64,000 nucleotides of DNA from RHKX01 sp963745755 (lineage in GTDB: Bacteria > Actinomycetota > Thermoleophilia > Solirubrobacterales > 70-9): NCBI GenBank assembly GCA_963745755.1, contig CAVUYP010000001.1, positions 620,001 through 684,000 of the forward strand, written 5' to 3'. A program made the translations under genes and the position numbers. Within the stretch, counting starts at the first letter, position 1. Every line of letters starts with the position of its first letter. Positions 17,817 through 25,896 of this stretch are shown piece by piece. Under the pieces are notes generated by a model, which saw only the letters and a list, made by a program, of their open reading frames with translations, was not told the origin of the DNA and searched no databases.

Positions 17817-17977
17817 CGTCACACCGATCCTCGGCCGTTGACGATAGCGCTCGCAAGGTTTCGCCAACGTCGGTCGGCGTCGAGCGGTGGCGCTCGGAGA
17901 TGCGGAACACTTCCCCGGAATGGGACAGTTTTCGACCAGCGCTCATCCTCGAGGCGCAGGAAGCCGATAGGTGCGTC

Positions 17978-18358
17978 ATGCAGACCAGGGTGGGCATAGA
18001 TCTGGTTTCCGTGCAAAGCGTCGAGAGCTCGCTCCAGACGCACGGGCGACGCTACCTCGATCGCGTCTACACGGCGCGGGAGCAGTCGGATTGCCGCCAC
18101 GATGAGGGATTTGACGCGGAACGGCTCGCGGCCCGGTTCGCCGCGAAGGAAGCGGTGATGAAGGTGCTGCGACCCCCGGCGGCGGTGCCGTGGAACTCGA
18201 TCGGGGTGCGGCGGGAGCCGCGCGGCTGGGCGAGCATCGAGATGACCGGAGCGGCAGCCGAGCGTGCGTCGGAGCTGGAGATCACCGACTTCGCCCTCAG
18301 CCTCACCCATGAGGACGGGCTTGCAGCGGCGGCGGTAGTCGCGACAATGGGCAGATGA
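17978..18358 (+). CDS. acpS: Holo-[acyl-carrier-protein] synthase (4'-phosphopantetheinyl transferase, AcpS type)
   Basis: About 126 residues, the usual AcpS length. The N-terminal GIDLVSV carries the Mg-binding Asp, and ARFAAKEAVMKVL contains the WxxKEA-like coenzyme A site. The enzyme transfers 4'-phosphopantetheine from CoA to a serine of a carrier protein. It lies 13 bp before a carrier protein gene, so its partner is almost certainly that protein rather than, or in addition to, the fatty-acid carrier. ATG 17978 is chosen because the family starts directly before GIDLV and AGGTG lies about 5 nt upstream. It opens the six-gene aminoacyl-carrier cluster. Confidence 0.85.
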   Translation: MQTRVGIDLVSVQSVESSLQTHGRRYLDRVYTAREQSDCRHDEGFDAERLAARFAAKEAVMKVLRPPAAVPWNSIGVRREPRGWASIEMTGAAAERASELEITDFALSLTHEDGLAAAAVVATMGR

Positions 18359-18371
18359 CGATGGAGGTCAG

Positions 18372-18635
18372 ATGACAGACGAAGCACACGCAACGATCAG
18401 GCGGGTCCTCTCCGAGCAGGGACGCCTTCGCGAGGATCCGGAGACGATCTCCCCCGAAGCCGATTTGGCCGAGGCGGGGATGTCGTCGCACGCGAGCGTG
18501 AACGTCATGCTCGGCCTCGAGGATGCCTTCGATATCGAGTTTCCCGACCGCATGCTCAGGAGGGAGTACTTCGAGAGCATCAGCGCGATCGCCGCCGCGA
18601 TCGCGGAGCTACAACAGGAAGAGGCGTCCGTATGA
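18372..18635 (+). CDS. Acyl carrier protein of the amino acid:carrier-protein ligase type
   Basis: About 87 residues forming a four-helix carrier fold. The phosphopantetheine serine lies in GMSSHASVNVMLGLEDAF, where the classical DSL is replaced by SS followed by His; this variant, with DIEFPDRML after it, is typical of carriers paired with amino acid:[carrier protein] ligases. Glycine or alanine would be loaded as a thioester on the arm. The start follows the AcpS stop by 13 bp, with GGAGGT just upstream. The stop overlaps the next gene as ATGA, so these genes form one operon. Confidence 0.85.
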   Translation: MTDEAHATIRRVLSEQGRLREDPETISPEADLAEAGMSSHASVNVMLGLEDAFDIEFPDRMLRREYFESISAIAAAIAELQQEEASV

Positions 18636-19801
18636 GCACCACCGTTGTCGACGAGGAGGCATTCCTCGACACGATCAGGACGGTCGCGGACATCGCGGCC
18701 GAGCATGCCGACGACGTGGACCGCGAGGCGCGGTTCCCCGTCGAGGCGATCGACGCGCTCCGCGAGGAGCGCGCGCTCTCGGCATTCGTGCCGACCCGAT
18801 TCGGCGGCGGCGGCGTGTCCTTCGAAGCTCTGGCCGCCGCCTGCTTCGAGCTCGGCAGGCGATGCGGTGCAACCGCGATGGTCTTCGCCATGCACCAGAT
18901 TCAGGTGGCCTCGATCGTCCGGCACCTCGAGGATGGAGACTGGTTCGAGCAGTATCTGAGCGAGCTCGCCGCCGACCAGCGTCTGATCGCCTCGGCGACA
19001 TCCGAGGTGGGAACCGGCGGTGACATGGGTCGCTCCGTTGCGGCGGTGACGCCCAACGGCAGCACCTGCAGCTTCGAGAAGCAGGCGCCCACGGTCAGCT
19101 ACGGCCAGTTTGCAGACGACCTCCTGACGACGCTGCGCCGCTCGCCGGAGGCCGAGCCCGGGGATCAGGTTCTCGCCCTCACCCGCAGCGATCAGACCAC
19201 GCTCGAGCAGACCGGCACCTGGGACCCGTTGGGGATGCGCGGCACCTGCTCGCCCGGCGTCACCGTGAGGGCGGAGTTCGGCGCCGAGCAGGTGCTTCCC
19301 GCGCCGTTCTCGAAGGTCGCGCCGGAGTCGATGGTCCCGATCTCGCACATCCTCTGGTCACAGCTCTGGCTCGGCATCGCGACCGATGCGTTCGACCGGG
19401 CCCGGGCCTTCGTGCGCGCATCGGCCAAGCGCAAGCCCGGCGAGCCGCTTCCGATCGCCCAGGCTCTGTCCCACCTGATGAGCGAGCTCGCCCTGCTTCG
19501 GGCCGAGGTCCAGCTCGCACTCAGGGAGTACTGCGAGATCGCGGACGAACCGGGGCGGGAGACCCTCTCGACGATGGCGTCCCAGCTTCGCTTCAACAAC
19601 CTGAAGATCGCCGCCTCCGAGCAGGCTCCGCGCGTCTGCCAGGGGGCTCTGGGGGTGTGCGGGATCATGGGATTCAAGAACGACACTCCGTTCAGCGTCG
19701 GTCGGCACCTGCGCGACACGATGTCCGCCTGCCTGATGGTCGCCAACGAGCGAATTCACAAGACCAACGCCGGGCTTCTGCTGATCGCCAAGGACGTCTG
19801 A
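18632..19801 (+). CDS. Acyl-CoA dehydrogenase-like flavoprotein acting on carrier-bound substrate
   Basis: About 389 residues with the three-domain acyl-CoA dehydrogenase layout: N-terminal helices, a middle beta domain with SATSEVGTGGDMG, and C-terminal helices with RFNNLKIAASE and GVCGIMGFKNDTPFSVGRHLRD. The family binds FAD and oxidises the alpha-beta bond of an acyl thioester; homologues in nonribosomal pathways act on aminoacyl-carrier substrates. The usual catalytic Glu position is not obvious, so the reaction may differ. ATGA overlap with the carrier gene and adjacency to the ligase suggest it oxidises the loaded amino acid, which is inference. Confidence 0.8.
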   Translation: MSTTVVDEEAFLDTIRTVADIAAEHADDVDREARFPVEAIDALREERALSAFVPTRFGGGGVSFEALAAACFELGRRCGATAMVFAMHQIQVASIVRHLEDGDWFEQYLSELAADQRLIASATSEVGTGGDMGRSVAAVTPNGSTCSFEKQAPTVSYGQFADDLLTTLRRSPEAEPGDQVLALTRSDQTTLEQTGTWDPLGMRGTCSPGVTVRAEFGAEQVLPAPFSKVAPESMVPISHILWSQLWLGIATDAFDRARAFVRASAKRKPGEPLPIAQALSHLMSELALLRAEVQLALREYCEIADEPGRETLSTMASQLRFNNLKIAASEQAPRVCQGALGVCGIMGFKNDTPFSVGRHLRDTMSACLMVANERIHKTNAGLLLIAKDV

Positions 19802-20733
19802 TGGCGGAGTACCGTGCCGCGACGCCCGATCAGGAGGCTTTCCGGTCCGCGGTGCTCGACGCGGGACTGCTGATCGACAGCGGCGTCCCCGGGGTCTACG
19901 GGCGTGGCGTCGTCTTCGACGACGTCTACTCGGCAATCGATCGTCGCATCACCGAGGTCGCAGGCTCCGACGACGCCGAACGGCTCCGGTTTCCGCCCCT
20001 GATCCCGCGCAAGCAGTTCGAATCCACCGGCTATCTGAGCTCCTTCCCCCACCTCGCCGGTTCGGTCTTCGGCTTCGAGGGGACCGAGTCCGACGCCCAC
20101 GAGCAGGCCGAGCAGGCCGGCCGGCACGAGGATTGGAGCGGGTTCCAGGCGATGGGCGACCTCGTGCTGACCCCTGCGGCCTGCTACCCGGTCTATCCCG
20201 CCATCGCATCGCGGGGTCCCCTTCCCCCCGGCGGCGTCACCGTGGATGCCGGCGCCGCCTACGTCTATCGCAACGAGCCCTCCGGCGATCCCGCTCGGAT
20301 GCAGATGTTCCATCAGCGCGAGCTGGTCAGGATCGGAGAGCCCGAAGCGGTCGCCGGCTGGCGGGACATGTGGCGGGACCGGGCCGTCGGGCTGCTGAAG
20401 GGGCTCGGGCTCGACGCGGAGCTGGAGGTGGCAACCGATCCCTTCTTCGGCCGGAGCGGCCGGATGATGGCGGCCAGCCAGCGCCAGCAGGAGCTCAAGT
20501 TCGAGGTCCAGGTCCCGATCGCCGGGATCGAGCCCACCGCGGTCGCCTCCTTCAACTACCACCAGGAGCACTTCGCCGAGACGTTCGACATCCGGTTGGC
20601 CGACGGCGGAATCGCCCACACGTCATGCCTGGGCTTCGGCCTCGAGCGGATCACGCTCGCGATGTTCAAAAAGCACGGGCTCGATCCGGCCACGTGGCCG
20701 GATCGGCCGGCTCGGGAGCTCTGGCCGGACTGA
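19801..20733 (+). CDS. Amino acid:[carrier protein] ligase (class II aminoacyl-tRNA synthetase-like)
   Basis: About 310 residues, the size of the catalytic core of atypical seryl-tRNA synthetases but with no tRNA-binding arm. Class II motif 2 is around FHQRELVRIGEPE and motif 3 is GFGLERITLAMF. Cys128, Glu174 and Cys276 match the three zinc ligands of the characterised Bradyrhizobium enzyme. That family activates glycine or alanine with ATP and loads it onto the phosphopantetheine of a partner carrier protein instead of tRNA. Its carrier lies two genes upstream. The start overlaps the dehydrogenase stop (TGATG) and its own stop overlaps the DUF1839 gene in the same way. Confidence 0.9.
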   Translation: MAEYRAATPDQEAFRSAVLDAGLLIDSGVPGVYGRGVVFDDVYSAIDRRITEVAGSDDAERLRFPPLIPRKQFESTGYLSSFPHLAGSVFGFEGTESDAHEQAEQAGRHEDWSGFQAMGDLVLTPAACYPVYPAIASRGPLPPGGVTVDAGAAYVYRNEPSGDPARMQMFHQRELVRIGEPEAVAGWRDMWRDRAVGLLKGLGLDAELEVATDPFFGRSGRMMAASQRQQELKFEVQVPIAGIEPTAVASFNYHQEHFAETFDIRLADGGIAHTSCLGFGLERITLAMFKKHGLDPATWPDRPARELWPD

Positions 20734-21707
20734 TGTCGCCCGTGCAGTCGATGATCGCGTTGTTCGGCCTCGATCCGGCGACCTACCGGCCGCACGCCAT
20801 CCATACGCCGGGCGAGCGGACCTATACCGAGACGAACTGCTACAGCGACATCCTCATCGAGCTGCTCCATGCTCGGGGAGACGAGCCGCTCGCGGCAATG
20901 GGGTTCACGGTGGCGATGGACTTCGAGGGGGACCAGTGGACGTTCTTCAAGCCTCCACCCGAGGACCTCGAGAGCCTGTTCGGCATCGACATCCACGAGA
21001 TGCAGCCGTATCGGCCCCTGCCCCTGCAGATCGAGGGGCAGATCAGTGCCGGCAGGACCATGATCGTCGAGCTCGACTCCTGGTATCTGCCCGATACCGA
21101 AGCGACCAGCTACCGGCGCGAGCACGTCAAGACCTCGGTGATCGCGGAGGCGATCGATCCAGCCGGTGAGCGCCTGCGCTACTTCCACAACGCCAGCCTC
21201 CACGAGCTCGGCGGCGAGGACTATCAGGGCGTCTTCCGGCTCGGTCGTCCGTTCTCGGATGACGTCCTTCCGCCGTACACCGAGTTGCTCCGCTTCGACG
21301 CCGGCCCACGGCTGCAGGGCGATGAGCTGCGTGCGCGCGCGATCGAGCTCCTCGGTCATCACCTCGGGCGGCGGCCGGCCACCAATCCGTTCCAGAGGTT
21401 CGAGGAGGCGCTCGCCCGCGACCTCCCCCAGCTCCTCGAAGGCGACCTGACGACCTACCACGACTATGCCTTCGCCACCGTCCGGATGTTCGGCGCGGCC
21501 TTCGAGATCACCGCCTCCCACGCCGACTGGCTGTTCGGGGCCGACGGTTCCTCGGCATCGACCGCGCTCAGGCAGATCGTCGACTCCTCCAAGGTCCTTT
21601 CGATGAAGCTCGCCCGGCGCAAGCAGTTCGATCCCGCACCGCTCCTCGACGAGCTCGCCGGATCGTGGGACCGGGCGATGACGGCGCTGGATGAACGAGC
21701 GCTCTGA
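20733..21707 (+). CDS. DUF1839 family protein
   Basis: About 324 residues, soluble, with no signal peptide or membrane span. It matches what I know of DUF1839, a family found beside amino acid:[carrier protein] ligases. Visible conserved stretches are YTETNCYSDILIELLHARG, WTFFKPPPEDLE and ELDSWYLPDT. A cysteine in ETNCYSD and several acids could form an active site, and the N-terminal half has the look of a peptidase/transglutaminase-like fold, which is speculation. Its likely job is to take the aminoacyl group from the carrier or to process the product. TGATG overlap on both sides places it inside the operon. Confidence 0.8.
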   Translation: MSPVQSMIALFGLDPATYRPHAIHTPGERTYTETNCYSDILIELLHARGDEPLAAMGFTVAMDFEGDQWTFFKPPPEDLESLFGIDIHEMQPYRPLPLQIEGQISAGRTMIVELDSWYLPDTEATSYRREHVKTSVIAEAIDPAGERLRYFHNASLHELGGEDYQGVFRLGRPFSDDVLPPYTELLRFDAGPRLQGDELRARAIELLGHHLGRRPATNPFQRFEEALARDLPQLLEGDLTTYHDYAFATVRMFGAAFEITASHADWLFGADGSSASTALRQIVDSSKVLSMKLARRKQFDPAPLLDELAGSWDRAMTALDERAL

Positions 21708-24293
21708 TGGCAAGCGGAGACGGGCCCGGCGGCCTTCGGGCCGGTCACGGCGAGTGTTCGTCGATCGATGCCGGATGGGAGCTCGCCCCGGCCGCGGCGG
21801 ATGAGGCCCGCGATCCCGCTCGGCTGACCGGCCTCGAGTGGATTCCCGCGCGCGTGCCCGGAACCGTCGCCGGGGCCTGCCGCGACGCCCGGACCCCGCC
21901 GGCCGCGGACGACGGCGGGCCCGACGGCGTCGACTGGTGGTTTCGCACGAGGTTTTCCAGCCGCCCCGCCGCGGCCGACGAGGCGGTGACGCTGGAGCTC
22001 GACGGCATCGCCACGGTCGCCGACGTCTATCTGAACGGCTCCCATCTGCTGCACAGCGACTCGATGTTCGCCAAGCACTCGGTCGCGGTCGGCGACCTGC
22101 TGCGCTCCGACAACGAGCTGCTCGTCCATTGCCACGCGCTGACCCCGCTGCTCGGCGTCCGGCGGAAGCCGCGAGCGCGGTGGCGCACCCAGCTGGTCGA
22201 CGGCCGCCTCAGGTTCTTCCGGACCATGCTGCTCGGCCGCGCACCCGGATTCGCCCCGGATCCGCCGACCGTCGGTCCCTGGCGACCGGTGCGGCTGCTG
22301 CGTCGCAGGCAGATCTCCGCCGACCGGGTGTCGCTCCGCTCGAGCGTTGCCGACGGGGACGGACAGGTCGCGGTCGACGCCGCGGTCGAGCTTCTCGGCG
22401 ACTCGACGCTGTCCGCCGCCCGGTTCGAGCTGACCGGCCCGACCGGTCGCCACGAAACCGACCTCGCGATCGACGAAGGCGACGGACGAGCCCGGCTACG
22501 GGGACTTCTGACGATCCCGTCGCCGGCGCGCTGGATGCCGCATACCCACGGCGAGCCCGCCCTCTACGAGGGTCGCCTCGCGCTGACGGTCGACGGCGGC
22601 CCGGTCGTGCATGACGCCGGGAGAATCGGGTTCCGGACGCTGACGGCCGGTCCGCGCGAAGACCACGACGTCGAATCCAGCGGTCTCGACCTGCACGTGA
22701 ACGGTCAGCGCGTCTTCGCCCGAGGCGCCGTCTGGACCCCGATCGATCCGGTCGGGATGGCGCCGTCCCGCGAGCAGATCGCCGAGTCGCTCGAGACCTT
22801 TCGTGAAGCCGGCTTGAACATGGTGCGGGTGGTCGGCACCGCGGCCTACGAGAACCGCGGACTTCCACGATCTCTGCGACGAGCTCGGGATCATGGTCTG
22901 GCAGGACTTCATGTTCGCCAACCTCGACTATCCGATCGGCGATCCGGATTTCCGGGCGATCGTCGAATCGGAGGTGGACCAGGTCCTCGATGCGATCTCG
23001 CATCGGCCGAGCACGACGGTCTTCTGCGGGAACAGCGAGATCGAGCAACAGGTCGCGATGCTCGGCCTCGATCCGGAGCTGGGCCGGGGCGAGCTGTTCG
23101 GGGACATCCTTCCGGAGCGCGTCGCCGGATCGGCTGACGCCGTCTACCTGCCCTCGGCCCCCTGCGGGGGTGAGATGCCCTTCAGCACGGCCTCCGGAGT
23201 CGCCAACTACTTCGGCGTCGGCGGGTACCGGCGAGGGCTGGACGACGTCCGTCGCTCCGGCGTGCGATTCGCTTCCGAGTGCCTGGCGATCGCCAACGTC
23301 CCCGGCGAGGAGCTGCTCGAGGCCATCTCGGACTCCGGCTCGGTATCGCCGGTCGCCGATCCCCGCTGGAAGGCCGGGGTGCCGCGGGACGCCGGCAGCG
23401 GATGGGACTTCGACGACGTCAGAGACCACTACTTCAAGCTGTTGTTCGGCACCGACCCCGGTCGGGTCCGGGCCTCTGACCCGCATCGGTACCTGGAGCT
23501 TTCGCGTGCCGTCAGCGGCGAGATCATGTCGGAGGTCTTCGGCGAATGGCGCCGGCCCGGCTCGTCGTGCGGGGGCGGGCTGGTCCTCTGGTGGCGGGAC
23601 CGGGTGGCGGGAGCGGGATGGGGGCTCTGCGACGTCGAGGGCAGGCCGAAGGTCGCTCTCGACCATCTCCGCCGCGTGCTCGCCCCGATCGCCGTCTGGA
23701 CGACCGACGAGGGTCTCGACGGCATCGCGGTCCACGTCGCCAACGACCTCCCGTCGACCCTCGACGGGGTGCTTCGCGTGCGGCTCTTCCGCGACGGCGA
23801 AGCGCTCGTGGACGAGGCCGAGACGCCCGTCCTCCTCGCCCCGCACGAATCGATGACCACCAGCGTCGAGAGCGTCATCGGCCGGTTCGTGGACTCCGGC
23901 TACGCCTACCGGTTCGGTCCTCCCCCCCACGACGTGGTTGCCGTCAGCCTCGAGAGCTGCGAAGCCGGACCGCTCTCCCAGTCCTTCCGGTTTCCGCTCG
24001 GACCCCCGATCCAGCAGCAGCCGCCGGCCGCGCTCGGGATCGAGGCGGAGGTCGAGGAGCGCGCCGATGAGACGGTCCTGACGGTGAGCAGCCGGCGCAT
24101 CGCCTACGGCGTGCGGATCCATGCCGACGGATTTCGCCCGAGCGACAACGCCTTCAACCTGGAACCGGGCGGCCGGCGACGGATTCAGCTGCGCCGGGTC
24201 GCCTCGCCGGCTGATGCTCGGGGGGTGACCTTGACGGCGGTCAACATGGCCGGGAAGGCGACCGTAGCCGCCCGCCCGCCCGCCCCCGGCTGA
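21707..24293 (+). pseudogene. Glycoside hydrolase family 2 (beta-mannosidase-like), frame broken by one extra base
   Basis: Two frames join into one protein of about 861 residues. The first (21707 to about 22858) has a sugar-binding domain with LDGIATVADVYLNG, an Ig-like domain, and the barrel start with FREAGLNMVRVVG. The second (from about 22860 to 24293) continues DFHDLCDELGIMVWQDFMFA, then VFCGNSEIEQQ (acid/base Glu in the usual CGNxE motif) and RFASECLAIANV (likely nucleophile Glu). One surplus G in GAACCGCGGACTTCC near 22859 causes the break. It could be a sequencing error, because everything else is intact. No signal peptide is seen. As the last gene of the operon it links aminoacyl-carrier chemistry to a glycoside. 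Confidence 0.75.
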
Positions 24294-24296
24294 CGC

Positions 24297-24572
24297 TCAG
24301 GGGACGATGCCGCCGGAGCCGGTATCGGTGCTGTCCGTGGTCGTGCTCGTCGCCGTGCTGCTGGTCGTCGTCGAGCTGCTGGTCGTCGTCGAGCTCGTCG
24401 TCGGCTTCGTCGTCGAGCTCGTGGTCGGAGTCGTCGTCGACGAGGTGGTCGCCGGCACGGTCGTCGTGCTCGTCGAGTCCCCACCGCCGCCGGCGAGGGC
24501 GATCACCGCGATGACGAGGCCGATGACGAGAGCCGCGACGAGGCCGACCGCGACCTTCTGGCCCGAGCTCAA
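24297..24572 (-). CDS. Small single-span membrane protein with Thr/Ser-rich tail
   Basis: About 91 residues from TTG 24572. A membrane span (VAVGLVAALVIGLVIAVIAL) is followed by GGGGD and then about 55 residues of almost pure Thr/Ser with Pro, probably exposed outside and possibly O-glycosylated. No family is recognised. A Gly/Arg-rich frame (24703 to 24569) ends as TTGA over its start, so the two may be one protein separated by a one-base error, with the Gly-rich part as cytoplasmic head. It lies downstream of the glycosyltransferase at 24795 and ends 3 bp from the GH2 gene on the other strand. Confidence 0.5.
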   Translation of the reverse strand: MSSGQKVAVGLVAALVIGLVIAVIALAGGGGDSTSTTTVPATTSSTTTPTTSSTTKPTTSSTTTSSSTTTSSTATSTTTDSTDTGSGGIVP

Positions 24573-24703
24573 CCGCCGCCGTCGTCGCCGCGGTCGGGGC
24601 GCCTGCCGCCGCCGCCTTGCCGGCCGCCGCCGCCTCCTCCGGGACCGCGTCCGCGGCCACCGTCGTTGGGGGGCATGACACTGGTGGGGTCTTCGCTGCT
24701 CAT
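24569..24703 (-). CDS. Possible Gly-rich 44-residue peptide, or N-terminal part of the Thr-rich membrane protein
   Basis: The frame starts at ATG 24703 and is dominated by Gly and Arg (GGRGRGPGGGGGGRQGGGG). It ends in TGA overlapping the TTG of the membrane protein. It is too biased to judge by composition; a one-base slip would fuse it to the next frame. Confidence 0.3.
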   Translation of the reverse strand: MSSEDPTSVMPPNDGGRGRGPGGGGGGRQGGGGRRPDRGDDGGG

Positions 24704-24794
24704 CTCGCGAAGTCTAGATCCGCCGGTCGATCGATGCCACCGCGGCGGGGCGATGCTGACGGATCGGTTGCGCAGACCGGGCCCGGGGCCGGTC

Positions 24795-25886
24795 TCAGGC
24801 GGGAACGAGCTCCGCGTAGACGGCCTCGGTGGCGGCAATCATGCGGGAGCGTGTGAACCGCTCGGCGACGCGCTCGGCGGCGGCCGCGCCGAACCGCTCG
24901 GCCGTCGCGCGGTCGGCAAGGAGCCCTGCGACCGCCTCCGAGAGCGCCGCGGCGTCCCCGGGCGGGACGACGACGCCGGACTCGCCGTCGACGATCGCCT
25001 CCGCCGAGCCGCCCACGTCGGTGACGACGCAGGGACGACCGAGCGCCATCGCCTCGAGGATCCCGTAGGGAAAGGACTCGGCCAGGGCGGGGTTGACGAA
25101 CACGTCGGCAATCGCCACCAGGGCGCCGGGATCGCCGAGGTGTCCCGCGAGGTGAACGCGCTCGGCGAGCCCGAGCCGGTCGCGCGCTCGTTCGGCCTCG
25201 GCCCGCTCGGGCCCTTCGCCGGCGACGACCAGATGGGCCCCGGGGAAGGCGGCGAGGATCGCCGGCATCGCCCCGATCAGGATCGGGACACCCTTGCGGC
25301 GGAACAGCTCCGAGACGGCGACGATCAGCGGCCCCGGATTCGTCAGGCCGGCGAAGCGCGGCTCGGGCGGTCCGGGCTCGGCGGGCGCGACGCCGTTGTG
25401 GACGACGCGGGCCCGATCGCCGGCACCGAGGCGAACCGCGATGTCGCGCTCGGCCTCGCAGACGCACAGAACCCGTGTCGCGAGCGGCATCAGCGCCCGC
25501 TCCAGGGCCTCGTATGCGAAATGGGAGGCCGAGGGTCCGGCCCCGTCGTCGAAGGCGTAGCGGTGTGGCGTGTGGACCAGCGGGACGTCGGGTGCCGCCG
25601 CCCGGGCCAGCCTTGCGACGATGCCGGCCTGGGCCCCGTGGGCGTGAATCAGATCGGGACGAAAGCCACGATAGGCGCGGCCGACGGCCCTGACCGCCGA
25701 AGACGTCTGCAGCGGCGCCGGGTCGCGCGGGATCGGAGCCTCGATCAGGGGGACGTCGAAACCGCCCTCCCCCGGCCCGCAGACGGCAACCTCGTGTCCG
25801 TCGGCGGCGAGCGCGGCGGCGAGGACCCGTACGTGGCCGAAGGCCCCGCCCGTCCGCGGCCGGAACACCTGGAGGATGCGAGCCAT
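24795..25886 (-). CDS. Family 4 glycosyltransferase
   Basis: About 363 residues with a complete GT-B fold. MARILQVFRPRTGGAFGHVR is a typical glycine-rich N-terminal loop, HAHGAQAG and TPHRYAF follow, then VVHNGV, AGEGPERAEAE, and ALAESFPYGILEAMALGRP (EX7E-type motif) with VVTDVGGSAEAI. It is a retaining transferase, probably for a cell-envelope glycan or glycolipid. It follows argD by only 10 bp and so belongs to the trmH-pheST-arg transcription unit, although it is functionally unrelated to it. The acceptor sugar is unknown. Confidence 0.87.
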   Translation of the reverse strand: MARILQVFRPRTGGAFGHVRVLAAALAADGHEVAVCGPGEGGFDVPLIEAPIPRDPAPLQTSSAVRAVGRAYRGFRPDLIHAHGAQAGIVARLARAAAPDVPLVHTPHRYAFDDGAGPSASHFAYEALERALMPLATRVLCVCEAERDIAVRLGAGDRARVVHNGVAPAEPGPPEPRFAGLTNPGPLIVAVSELFRRKGVPILIGAMPAILAAFPGAHLVVAGEGPERAEAERARDRLGLAERVHLAGHLGDPGALVAIADVFVNPALAESFPYGILEAMALGRPCVVTDVGGSAEAIVDGESGVVVPPGDAAALSEAVAGLLADRATAERFGAAAAERVAERFTRSRMIAATEAVYAELVPA

Positions 25887-25896
25887 CGGACCGGAT

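Noticed and set aside
24310..24480. Dense GTC/GTG-type repeats that look like a tandem array
   Set aside because: They are the codons of a Thr/Ser-rich protein tail on the minus strand; spacing is irregular and there are no spacers, so it is neither CRISPR nor a satellite.
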